Of a DNA stretch of 64,000 bases, positions 15,717-24,177 are shown in pieces; position 1 is the stretch's first letter; each line of letters opens with the position of its first letter. Source of the stretch: Legionella brunensis (lineage in GTDB: Bacteria; Pseudomonadota; Gammaproteobacteria; Legionellales; Legionellaceae); contig NZ_LNXV01000029.1 in the NCBI RefSeq assembly GCF_001467025.1, positions 58,304-122,303 of the forward strand, written 5' to 3'. Below the pieces are notes generated by a model, which was given only the letters and a program-made list of their open reading frames with translations, was not told where the DNA came from and made no database searches. Position numbers and translations under genes: made by a program.

Positions 15717-16475
15717 TTAGATTGAATGTTCATTTTCTGCCCCTTTCGTTTCATTTATTTTCTCATTACTCATAAAAAAACCCGTTATTGATGCCCTTAC
15801 GTGATTACCGGCTGCATTTTCTACTTTTTTTATGCAGTGCAGAATATTATTTTTAAAAATAACCAACCTATTGGGTTTTGGGACAATATAATATCCAACT
15901 CCATCATCAGCATATTTATTCAATTCAGCGCTGTTTAGATGGTATCCTACTTTTTTCTTCTTATTATTGATTAACGTCACTTCAGGATAATCGAAATCAA
16001 GTTGAGGAGTAGGATTTATTAGTAGTTCAGCTCCCCAATTTATGTCCCAAGTTGGATGGCAGTAATATACATATGCTCCTGAAATTTTGTACTTACCATC
16101 TGTATGCCAAGAAAGTCCTGAGCCTCTAGGATATAGATAAGGTCTAGCATAGAAAAAATCCCAATCTCTATCCTTAAAACCAATTAAATGAGAATAATCA
16201 GAAGATCTTGCAATTAATTCATTTATAAATAAATCAATGGTTGTGTCTGTAGGGTAAATTTGCTCTGTTGTGCAAGCTTCCGGCCTAGGATGAGAAATAG
16301 TGACGCTGCCCCATAAAGGAGAGCCATCCTCAAGATTAAAAGCATTTACCCATCTAGAAGAGTGAACAAACTTGAATTTTTCAGTTTGAATAAAATTCCA
16401 AATTTTTTCAAAAGATGGTTGCTCTAGAAAGTCATCAATGACCGCGAGAACATCATTGTTAAAAACTAATTTCAT
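15717..16475 (-). CDS. 2-oxoglutarate/Fe(II)-dependent oxygenase
   Basis: A 252-residue enzyme of the prolyl-4-hydroxylase-like double-stranded beta-helix fold. The iron ligands are visible as His124 and Asp126 in SWHTDGKYKISGAYVYY and His213 in NNILHCIKK. Arg227 in NHVRASITGFF is placed to bind 2-oxoglutarate. WGAELLI before the third ligand is typical for the family. It would hydroxylate or otherwise oxidise a peptide or small molecule. It lies directly behind a 21-codon peptide gene and a hairpin, so the peptide is the obvious candidate substrate (inference). Its own ribosome site is weak. Confidence 0.85.
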   Translation of the reverse strand: MKLVFNNDVLAVIDDFLEQPSFEKIWNFIQTEKFKFVHSSRWVNAFNLEDGSPLWGSVTISHPRPEACTTEQIYPTDTTIDLFINELIARSSDYSHLIGFKDRDWDFFYARPYLYPRGSGLSWHTDGKYKISGAYVYYCHPTWDINWGAELLINPTPQLDFDYPEVTLINNKKKKVGYHLNSAELNKYADDGVGYYIVPKPNRLVIFKNNILHCIKKVENAAGNHVRASITGFFMSNEKINETKGAENEHSI

Positions 16476-16492
16476 ATCAATATAAAACTATC

Positions 16493-16516
16493 AAAGGAGA
16501 TACTTATATCTCCTTT
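16493..16516 (-). terminator. Hairpin between peptide gene and oxygenase gene
   Basis: A perfect 10-bp stem: AAAGGAGATA at 16493-16502 pairs with 16507-16516 around a 4-base loop. On the transcript it lies just after the peptide stop codon and before the oxygenase start. It may act as partial terminator or as RNA stabiliser, raising the peptide message above the enzyme message. It also hides a Shine-Dalgarno-like AAAGGAG. Confidence 0.7.
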
Positions 16517-16518
16517 AT

Positions 16519-16584
16519 TTACCAAGGCATATATTCATCTTTATCTTCGTCGGCATCAATTCTATTAGAATAATATACGTTCAT
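16519..16584 (-). CDS. 21-residue peptide, candidate modified-peptide precursor
   Basis: An ATG at 16584 follows AATAAGGAGATGTT, one of the best ribosome sites in the window. The peptide begins MNVYYSNRI, has an acidic core DADEDKDE and ends in YMPW before TAA. A promoter with TATAAT lies 38-66 bases upstream. The gene heads a minus-strand cassette with a 2-oxoglutarate oxygenase and an unknown protein. Its size, its first position, the following hairpin and the adjacent modifying enzyme are all usual for ribosomally synthesised, post-translationally modified peptides. I know no named family with this sequence. A leader peptide for attenuation is the main alternative. Confidence 0.65.
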   Translation of the reverse strand: MNVYYSNRIDADEDKDEYMPW

Positions 16585-16621
16585 AACATCTCCTTATTAA
16601 TATCCTTGAATAACAGTTCGG

Positions 16622-16650
16622 ATTATAATTTCATTATTTCACCAAAACAA
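16622..16650 (-). promoter_or_regulatory. Sigma-70 promoter of the peptide cassette
   Basis: On the minus strand a -35 TTGTTT (16645-16650) and a consensus -10 TATAAT (16622-16627) are separated by exactly 17 bases. Transcription would start near 16615, giving a leader of about 30 bases to the peptide ATG at 16584. Confidence 0.65.
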
Positions 16651-16729
16651 TCACATTAAGGAGTGTTTTTTTACACTATGATCCATATAAACCCTCAAAA
16701 TGATTATTTATCTCATATTTTGTTTATAT

Positions 16730-19700
16730 TTAGATCAACAAATCGCTGCTATTCACTAATTGGCAAAATAAATTCATCATAGTGATTTGATCGACGTTAC
16801 TTGGTACAGAATCCAGCAACGCTGGAGAATAAACCACAATTGCCATACATTGTGCTCTTGATACCGCAACATTAATGCGATTCTTATCAAAAAGAAAATT
16901 TAATCCGCGAGGCGACTCGTTAGCACTGCTTGCGCACATGCTTAGGAACACAACAGGCGCTTCTTGACCTTGGAATTTATCTACACTCCCTACCCTAGCC
17001 TGATCCCCAAGAGCCCCTTTGAGTTTATTGACCTGATAATTATATGGAGCAACAAACAATATATCTTTCCAATCAATTATTCTTTGTTGACCGTTTTTAG
17101 CATTAAAAGTCCTTCCCAACAATTCATGAGCCAAAACAACAATTTGTTCTACTTCTTCATCACTAGCTTGCGTATTACCTTCATGCATCACAGGTACAGT
17201 GATTATTCCAGCTTCCTTGTTCAATACACTATGATACCCGGCAGGTACAGTTATCAATTGCTCATCGTTCTCTGGAGCGGTTTCCAATTTGCCCTCATAT
17301 ATAGCTTCGCTAATGAAGTGGTTTACAGCCGAGTGCATACGGTATGTTGTTCCCAAAAATACACCCATGGAATCAGGTATAGTTGGGGTAGAATGTAACA
17401 GATAATCCAAAATCGATAAGCCACTGTCCTCTGGATGGCTTCCTTGTGAAGGCTGACCTAATTGCATCTGATCCCCCATTAAGATGATATTGGAAGTTGA
17501 TCGACTCATAGCAATTAAATTGGCAACACTAACTTGTCCTGCTTCATCAATAAACAGATAATCAAAGGCATTTTCAAGATCATCTCTGGAAAAACCCCAA
17601 GCAGTAGTTCCTACAACACAGCCTGCCTGCAAAAAGCCAGCAATATCTTTATTTTCCAACACACTAATCTTCAAATCATCAATAGCTGGGTCAGTATTAC
17701 TTGCACAAGCAAAATATCCCGTAATTCCCTCTTTATGGCAGTATTGAGCAGTGCTAATTAATAAATTATTAATCGCTTTATGGCTATTGGAAGATATGCC
17801 TACTCTTTTACCTCGTTTAATCAATTCAGAAATTAAATGTTTACCCGTGTATGTCTTACCAGCTCCTGGTGGTCCCTGTATCGTCAGATAACTGTTATCC
17901 AGATTAATAACTGCCTGAATGATTTCATTCAATCGTTGTTTCGGATCATGGCTAGGAGCGATTGGCTGACCTGAATTATGTCCTTTGATTCTAGGGATAG
18001 ATTTACCCAGAAAATCAACTATAGCTGTTTGTGTAAGCGCTCCTTTTAAAAACTCCTCCGCCTGTTTTGTAATTGCTTGAGGTATTGGGTCAGGCTTAAT
18101 ATATTCATTCGGAATCAAAGTAATCGGGCTATCAGGCTCATTTTTTATCTGCAATGCAATAATCCCATGCTCCAAATCACTGCCTTCTGCATGGTAAGCC
18201 GCTTTAATGTTTTTACCATCTGGAGTCTCATTCCCTAACAAATAGTAATCTTTTGCATTACCCTTGAATTCCTGAGTTGGATCAAATGAATATTCATAGA
18301 CTAAATTACGAGCTTTGGGTGTTGGCTTATAAGGTAGTTTTTCAGTTCTATGACAAAAGGCCAGGCAATCAATATCATCTAGTAATTCTTCTTCACTTAA
18401 CCCTAATCGATCAAACAGACGCCAAAACACAGGTTTTGATTCACGTCTATGAAATTCGATTGACCATGCCATCACAGTATTAATTTTAGATAATTGTTCC
18501 TGCCCCTTATTTTTCAATTGCGCAGCTCGTGCTAGCAAATTATCGCGAAGTTTAATACTTTCATTAACTTCTTCTTTAATTTCCGGCTCAACTAATTCTG
18601 TTTTACCAAGGAAGCAAATGCCGCTGGATTTCTGCTTGTCTCTTAACCAGACTACTAACTCCTGAGTAGAATTACAGTCATCAATATTGTAAGAACGAAT
18701 ATCATTTAATACCTTGGAGGTTTGCCAGGTATCACCGTCAGGATTTTCTCGCCACCGTTCGTAAAAAACAACCGAATCTCCTCCAGAACCTACCTCCGTA
18801 TCTCGTTTGGCACGGTACAAATGCTCAACATTTTTAATCGAATAACGTGGTTCGCCTATTAGTAAAGCACCTTTTACAATTTTATATAAATCAACGAATA
18901 CTTCATTGCGTAGTAACTGATCAACTTCATATTCACACACACCATATCTGCCCATTAGTTTACGACAAGCTGTAATTTCATAGCTGGCATAATGGTATAT
19001 GTGCATGGATGGATCTTGTTGCCATCGTTGATAAGTCCATTCAATAAATGCTCTGAAACTCTCTTTTTCCTGATCTCTATCATGCGCCCAAAAATCCATG
19101 TACTGACGCTGGTTATTATCGTCAAAATAAGTCACACCCCAAAGATACTCCAAACCTCCATCTTCCAGAGGGAATCCTTCAATATCAAAAAAGATATCAT
19201 TTTTGGATAGTGGGGGTAGTAAAGCCAATCCCTGCTTTTGTCCATCATCATTATCGATTAACTGGTAAGCTGGTATTTCTTTTCCAATACTCTCTTTTTG
19301 GATTTTGGCTTGAGCTTTTAGCCGCTCAAATACTTCAGGTTTTATGCCTTTTACAGTGTTACCATTTGCTTCGGCTAAAGCAGTCATGGTATTGATGCCG
19401 GCTTTATTCAATTTCTTGATTTGTCCTGAAGTAATGGTAGCGACCTGAATTAAGTGATCGGCTTTTAATAGCAGACTTTCGGCATATGTGCTCCATCTCC
19501 CCCAGCCTCTTGATGAGGCTGGATCTGGACATTTAGTTGGCTCAAAATGTAGATGTTCAGATAAAAATTTATGTTTAAGATTCTGGTAGAAATAAAAATT
19601 ATCATTAAGTCTAAATCGTTTTTGTTCCTTGTTACCTAGAATAATAGTGATATGCTCAGCCTTCGTTTGCTGCATTACACCAAGCATTTCAGCATAACAA

Positions 19701-20143
19701 CATAATTGCACTAGAAAATAAGCCTTAACTGACTTTGCTAATTTGGTATCCCAAATTTCATAACAATAATCTCCAAAAGTACTTTTACCTGGGATCTTAA
19801 TTAAAAAATCTGCATACCCCCTAAACGGTAACAATTCCAAGTGAGCCTGATAAATAACATCTACCCCATTTTTCATAGCATCTATAGTGGCTTTGTATGA
19901 ATCAGCTCGCTTGTGCAAATTAGCAATTGTTAACCCTTTAGTTTCAAACGCAGCTAATACTTCTGATTCATGTTGATTTCCCATGTCGTGCAAAACATTC
20001 ATCAACTCATCGCTTTCATCAGCAGGGGGTATTAAATCAGGATGTATGAGTGCGAAATGTTCCATCCATGAAGCAAAGGGGCTCTCCATAAACTGTGTTA
20101 GATCTGATGGTGAGAATACAATTTGCTTGGATTCAAGATACAT
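16730..20143 (-). CDS. RecB-family nuclease / RNase H-like / SF1 helicase multidomain protein
   Basis: A 1137-residue protein of the TM0106-like class. Residues about 1-200 form a RecB-type nuclease (YEIWDTK near 130, then QLCCYAEML). Around 318-500 is an RNase H-like exonuclease domain starting DIFFDIEGFP. From about 720 is a superfamily 1 Upf1/Dna2-type helicase: Walker A GPPGAGKT near 758, FIDEAGQ near 864, MGDQMQL, VDKFQGQEAPVV and INVAVSRAQ. It could process nucleic-acid ends in repair or act in defence. It lies between the peptide cassette and tRNA-Thr at the island edge, so it may be mobile cargo. No partner subunit is adjacent. Confidence 0.88.
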   Translation of the reverse strand: MYLESKQIVFSPSDLTQFMESPFASWMEHFALIHPDLIPPADESDELMNVLHDMGNQHESEVLAAFETKGLTIANLHKRADSYKATIDAMKNGVDVIYQAHLELLPFRGYADFLIKIPGKSTFGDYCYEIWDTKLAKSVKAYFLVQLCCYAEMLGVMQQTKAEHITIILGNKEQKRFRLNDNFYFYQNLKHKFLSEHLHFEPTKCPDPASSRGWGRWSTYAESLLLKADHLIQVATITSGQIKKLNKAGINTMTALAEANGNTVKGIKPEVFERLKAQAKIQKESIGKEIPAYQLIDNDDGQKQGLALLPPLSKNDIFFDIEGFPLEDGGLEYLWGVTYFDDNNQRQYMDFWAHDRDQEKESFRAFIEWTYQRWQQDPSMHIYHYASYEITACRKLMGRYGVCEYEVDQLLRNEVFVDLYKIVKGALLIGEPRYSIKNVEHLYRAKRDTEVGSGGDSVVFYERWRENPDGDTWQTSKVLNDIRSYNIDDCNSTQELVVWLRDKQKSSGICFLGKTELVEPEIKEEVNESIKLRDNLLARAAQLKNKGQEQLSKINTVMAWSIEFHRRESKPVFWRLFDRLGLSEEELLDDIDCLAFCHRTEKLPYKPTPKARNLVYEYSFDPTQEFKGNAKDYYLLGNETPDGKNIKAAYHAEGSDLEHGIIALQIKNEPDSPITLIPNEYIKPDPIPQAITKQAEEFLKGALTQTAIVDFLGKSIPRIKGHNSGQPIAPSHDPKQRLNEIIQAVINLDNSYLTIQGPPGAGKTYTGKHLISELIKRGKRVGISSNSHKAINNLLISTAQYCHKEGITGYFACASNTDPAIDDLKISVLENKDIAGFLQAGCVVGTTAWGFSRDDLENAFDYLFIDEAGQVSVANLIAMSRSTSNIILMGDQMQLGQPSQGSHPEDSGLSILDYLLHSTPTIPDSMGVFLGTTYRMHSAVNHFISEAIYEGKLETAPENDEQLITVPAGYHSVLNKEAGIITVPVMHEGNTQASDEEVEQIVVLAHELLGRTFNAKNGQQRIIDWKDILFVAPYNYQVNKLKGALGDQARVGSVDKFQGQEAPVVFLSMCASSANESPRGLNFLFDKNRINVAVSRAQCMAIVVYSPALLDSVPSNVDQITMMNLFCQLVNSSDLLI

Positions 20144-20338
20144 TTGGTCTCCACCCTGATTTGATTAATGAGTTGTTTTACTAAATTTGGAAAATGTATA
20201 AAAGATCACAATGAAATAACATTATATTATAGAGTATGACATAGAGTGTTGTGATTGGATGTAAAGTTGGCCAAGATTTAGAGAATACCCAATGTTACTT
20301 TGATATCAATGAATGTCTATCAATTACATTTCAAAACT

Positions 20339-20359
20339 GGTACCAAAATAGGTACCAAA
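20339..20359. repeat. Direct repeat of GGTACCAAA downstream of tRNA-Thr
   Basis: GGTACCAAA occurs at 20339-20347 and again at 20351-20359 (12-bp period), about 50 bases beyond the 3' end of the tRNA. Short direct repeats beside a tRNA 3' end are common recombinase arm-site features. Here that is inference, since no matching att copy was found in the window. Confidence 0.5.
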
Positions 20360-20405
20360 TTTTTACAATTTTTGACTTATGATTTGTAACCCATTGATTT
20401 TACAA

Positions 20406-20478
20406 TGCCGCTGCGCGGAATCGAACCGCAGACCTTTTGATTACGAATCAAGTGCTCTACCAACTGAGCTACAACGGC
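20406..20478 (-). tRNA. tRNA-Thr (anticodon CGT)
   Basis: A 73-base cloverleaf on the minus strand. The acceptor stem is GCCGTTG/CAGCGGC with discriminator A, the D arm is AGCTCAGTTGGTAGAGC, the anticodon loop is TTCGTAA with CGT in the centre, and the T arm contains GGTTCGATTCC. The CCA end is not encoded. Its 3' end faces the accessory region, which suits it as the integration point of an island. A C-A mismatch closes the anticodon stem. Confidence 0.93.
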
Positions 20479-20520
20479 GATGAATTTATTATACCGGGGG
20501 AATGTTGTGGTGCAAGCCTC

Positions 20521-21699
20521 TTAAGAGACTTGCTTTTGTGTTAGGACGACGCCGATGGTCCAGTCAGTGTTTTGGTTTGCTGCCATTAAGTGAACGGTTT
20601 GTTGGGGTTGTAAACCGTAGCCATCTACCATCAGAGCATAGTAGTAAGATGGGAAGAGGCAGAAACCATAGAGGTAATCGTTTCCAGGGTATTGGGCAGC
20701 TAAAGTAGACCATTGTTGACGGCAAACTTGTGAATCGCCTTGTTCAAGTAGATCTTGATTAGTAAATTCGTTCTGGAATTGAAACGGTTTGCTTTTGGCA
20801 AGCTCAGACATTCCACCGATTGCATACCAGTTATTGACTTGATTCGCAGCTATTGCAGGTTGCACCACATGATTAACTTTATGCACAGCATTCATCAAAG
20901 AAGATACGTCGCTTTCGCAGGAGTAAGCATCGCCCGCTGCAAACTCCCCTGTAGGAAGCTCGTAATTATTGGCAAAACAAGTAGAGTCATCGAGAAATTG
21001 GTGAGCAACTTCTGTTTGTCCCAATCCTAAAAAGCTATGAATAAAAAGCGTAAGGTGACGGCCATAAAGATCAAATTGTCGTATATCCTGAGAATTAATT
21101 CCTTCCGTTTTTTGTACAGGGAATATAATTTGAACCGAAGCACCGCCCATATCCATGACACCTGCCAAATCCTGCTCACTCGAGGACAGCACACCCAGTT
21201 GATAGTTGACAGAAAGCCAACCAAATAAGCCTTCTTCAGTACCAGTAATAGTTTTTGCTTTTTGCAGTTGCCATCCTGATTGATTAGCAAACCATTGTTG
21301 CAGAATGCTATAAAATTGTTGTTGTTTTGGTTGGGGCAGTAAACGCATACCCGCTGTGGCATAAAAATAAACAGGTAAATTGCTTTCAGGAGCACCAGAA
21401 AATAAGGTGGTTAAATAAGCATCGATAGTAGCAGCATTAGGTTCGATGGTTGCAAAGCCCGGTTTGATTTTTTTAGACCAAACTTCAGCAATATTAATTG
21501 GGCTTTTCGTATTATCTAAATCATAGGAGTAAATATGAATTCGTGAACCTGTACTTCCAGCATCCACTACAACTAGACATTGATGTTGCTGGCAATTAGT
21601 CGCTGCATTAGCGCTAAAGGTAATAAGAACCGCTATCAAAGACACCACAAAAGCAAGTGCGCGCATAGGTACCACAATAAAAAAGTAAAGTGGCCACAT
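20521..21699 (-). CDS. Secreted NTPDase (ecto-apyrase, GDA1/CD39 family)
   Basis: A 392-residue apyrase-family enzyme that hydrolyses nucleoside tri- and diphosphates. All five apyrase regions are readable: VDAGSTGSR, YATAGMRLL, TGTEEGLFGWLSVNY, VMDMGGASVQIIF and WYAIGGMSELAKS. A signal peptide (MRALAFVVSLIAVL to SANA) directs it out of the cytoplasm. The ATG at 21666 that begins the signal peptide is an attractive start, and 21699 is the alternative. L. pneumophila Lpg1905 is the known homologue, needed for full intracellular growth (established). It stands alone next to tRNA-Thr and comEC. Confidence 0.93.
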   Translation of the reverse strand: MWPLYFFIVVPMRALAFVVSLIAVLITFSANAATNCQQHQCLVVVDAGSTGSRIHIYSYDLDNTKSPINIAEVWSKKIKPGFATIEPNAATIDAYLTTLFSGAPESNLPVYFYATAGMRLLPQPKQQQFYSILQQWFANQSGWQLQKAKTITGTEEGLFGWLSVNYQLGVLSSSEQDLAGVMDMGGASVQIIFPVQKTEGINSQDIRQFDLYGRHLTLFIHSFLGLGQTEVAHQFLDDSTCFANNYELPTGEFAAGDAYSCESDVSSLMNAVHKVNHVVQPAIAANQVNNWYAIGGMSELAKSKPFQFQNEFTNQDLLEQGDSQVCRQQWSTLAAQYPGNDYLYGFCLFPSYYYALMVDGYGLQPQQTVHLMAANQNTDWTIGVVLTQKQVS

Positions 21700-21757
21700 G
21701 ATACATTATGTATATTTTGTTGTCAATAAGACCTCCAAAAGAACAATTGTTATTCAC

Positions 21758-23968
21758 TTATGACTTATAAAAACAAACTGGTTCAATATGGCCCCTATCG
21801 TTTGGCAATTGTACTGACACCATACCACAATCGGCTGTATTGAATAAGGCAATTTTCTGCTGCTTAAATATGCGTAACGTTTCTTTATGCGGAAAATGAT
21901 AGCGGTTATCAAAACCTGCTGAAATCAGTGCAAATTGCGGCGCTATTTGTTTGATGAATGACACAGACGAAGAGGTTTTACTACCATGATGAGGTACTAC
22001 TAACACGTTAGCAGTCAACTGCTTTTTATACCTTGTCACTAGATAATCTTCTGCTAAGCGTTCAATATCTCCTGTTAGAAGCACTCTTTTCCCCTGGCTT
22101 TCAATTTGTAAGATACAAGAATTATTATTTTTATTTTTAAAATTCTTATTAATTGCTAAAAATCGAAAATGAACCCCATCCCAATCCCACTCAGAATAGT
22201 GATGGCAATTTTTACCACGATGATAAAAAGCAACATTATTCACTAATAATTCGTTAATTTTATAGTTTTCTTCTAAAGACGCGAGACCACCACGATGGTC
22301 TAAATCAGGATGACTAATGATTACTTTATCAATTTTTTTAACACCTAAGGTATTAAGAAAAGGGATGATCGCTAATTTTGCCATATCACTTCCTTGATAA
22401 AATTTGACCCCCGTGTCGTAAATAAGCAGATGGTTTGTCGTTCTCACAACAATCGCTAATCCTTGCCCCACATCCAATACATTCACTTGAGCCCTCCCCT
22501 GTTTCACACTCGTATACCCAGGGAAAAGTGCTGCAATGGTTAACACTATAGTTGCGGGAAGCATCGTTTTGATAGGGAAAAATAAAAGAATAAGCATTAC
22601 TAACATTAGTCCCAAAGGCGACAGTACGCTGACAAATGAAAAATTTAAGTTTAGTAGAGAAAGCGAATCGATCCACTTTAAATAATAAAGCAAAGTTTTA
22701 ATAGCCCAATCAACAGGAACAAACAACAAGGAACTATTCCACCACTGAGCTATAACCAGGATAACTAAAGACAAAGGAACAATAACCAACTCAACCAATG
22801 GGATAGCCAATAAATTAGCAATAAAACCATTCACAGCCCCATAAGAAAACCAAAATAATGTCAGTGGCATTAAGCCAAAAAGACAAACAAGTTGTAAGCT
22901 GATATTTTTCTTAATCCCAGTGACAGATAAGCGTTGACTGCCAAGAAATAAACTCGCTACTGCCAGAAAAGATAAATAAAATCCAGGTGACAAAATATCG
23001 TGAGGCTCTAATAACAACACGGCAAATAAAGAATAACGCCAAGCTTGCCAAGACGTGTATCGATGGTTTAAAAAATTTTTTAGCAATAAGAAGAAGCAGG
23101 CAAACATTGCTCGTTGCGAGGATGCCGCAAAACCTGCCATCACAGCATAAATAAGTGCCATAAAAAAACTGGCAATGCTGGCAGCCTGTGCAGCAGGATA
23201 ATAAAGACACAACCGCTTACTTCGAGTCCAGAACCATCTCATTAATGCAAAACTTAAACCAGCCACTAAACCAATGTGCGATCCTGAGATGACCATCAAA
23301 TGTGTAGTACCAGTTCGCCGAAATAACTCCCATTGTGCTTTATCAAGATGGTTAGTTAGCCCTAATGTTAGCGCTTCAAAAATACCTAAAGTATCAGTGG
23401 AAGGCATCAGTTTCCCTACATTAGAGGCAAGATGCTCGCGAGTGCTCAACAAGCTCTTTGGGCTCTTGAGTGTAACGAGTTGCTTTGAATGGTAGGGTTT
23501 AATATAACCTGTCCAGGTAATATGGCGCGCATTTAACCAACTGACAAAATCAAAGCTGCCAGGATTACCCAAATTAACCGGTTTCTTAAGCTTTGCCTCA
23601 AAATGCCAATGATCACCTACCTTAAATTTTGGACAATGAGTATAACAAGACAATAGGATGGTTGATCTAGCTGGTTTATTATCAAAACGCTCTACCTGAA
23701 ATTGAAATTGTGATTTAGAAAAACCATTCGTCGGAATGGAGACAATTTCCCCCTCTAAAATAGCCTTTGGAATCACACGTACATTAGAAGGCATAGTGAT
23801 ATCAGCAATCCACCACCCATGTGCCAAACTCCATAAAATAGCAGCAAAAAACCAGCAAGGCAGAGTCCATCGTGGCCTAACAATAAAGCTCATGACAAGG
23901 AACATAAGAGAATAGAGCGATTTGGAATAAGCAAATGCTATCCCTGCAAAAAAACAAAGAATTTCCAT
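21758..23968 (-). CDS. comEC: DNA uptake channel protein ComEC/Rec2
   Basis: A 736-residue inner-membrane protein that passes single-stranded DNA into the cytoplasm during natural transformation. It has the usual three parts. The N-terminal membrane segments and OB-like domain span about 1-180. The Competence multi-spanning domain spans about 200-480 (LTLGLTNHLDKAQWELFRRTGTTHLMVISGSHIGLV, quoted here only by its ends LTLGLTNH and VISGSHIGL). The C-terminal metallo-beta-lactamase-like domain spans about 490-720 (NVLDVGQGLAIVV, ISHPDLDHRGG, LTGDIE, VPHHGSKTS). The length fits the family. It is a single gene with no visible partner. Confidence 0.95.
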   Translation of the reverse strand: MEILCFFAGIAFAYSKSLYSLMFLVMSFIVRPRWTLPCWFFAAILWSLAHGWWIADITMPSNVRVIPKAILEGEIVSIPTNGFSKSQFQFQVERFDNKPARSTILLSCYTHCPKFKVGDHWHFEAKLKKPVNLGNPGSFDFVSWLNARHITWTGYIKPYHSKQLVTLKSPKSLLSTREHLASNVGKLMPSTDTLGIFEALTLGLTNHLDKAQWELFRRTGTTHLMVISGSHIGLVAGLSFALMRWFWTRSKRLCLYYPAAQAASIASFFMALIYAVMAGFAASSQRAMFACFFLLLKNFLNHRYTSWQAWRYSLFAVLLLEPHDILSPGFYLSFLAVASLFLGSQRLSVTGIKKNISLQLVCLFGLMPLTLFWFSYGAVNGFIANLLAIPLVELVIVPLSLVILVIAQWWNSSLLFVPVDWAIKTLLYYLKWIDSLSLLNLNFSFVSVLSPLGLMLVMLILLFFPIKTMLPATIVLTIAALFPGYTSVKQGRAQVNVLDVGQGLAIVVRTTNHLLIYDTGVKFYQGSDMAKLAIIPFLNTLGVKKIDKVIISHPDLDHRGGLASLEENYKINELLVNNVAFYHRGKNCHHYSEWDWDGVHFRFLAINKNFKNKNNNSCILQIESQGKRVLLTGDIERLAEDYLVTRYKKQLTANVLVVPHHGSKTSSSVSFIKQIAPQFALISAGFDNRYHFPHKETLRIFKQQKIALFNTADCGMVSVQLPNDRGHIEPVCFYKS

Positions 23969-24177
23969 ATTTTATTTGGACTTACTGCAATAAACGCTTA
24001 CTTTATCGAAATGGTTATCAATATACAATTCTCAGGCAAGCAAAATACTTCTTCAATCTAATTTAATGATGTGATTTCATCATTTTCATGAACTAACTCC
24101 ATCACATTGTCCATTTACTAATCATTCCTTAATTTTAATTTGATAAAATTCTTGGCATAAATAGCCCGGGTGAAGAT

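Noticed and set aside
20406-20478. A second attachment copy of the tRNA-Thr 3' end marking the other island edge
   Set aside because: I looked for the tRNA 3' segment near 5-6.5 kb and elsewhere and found no match, so island borders are not claimed.
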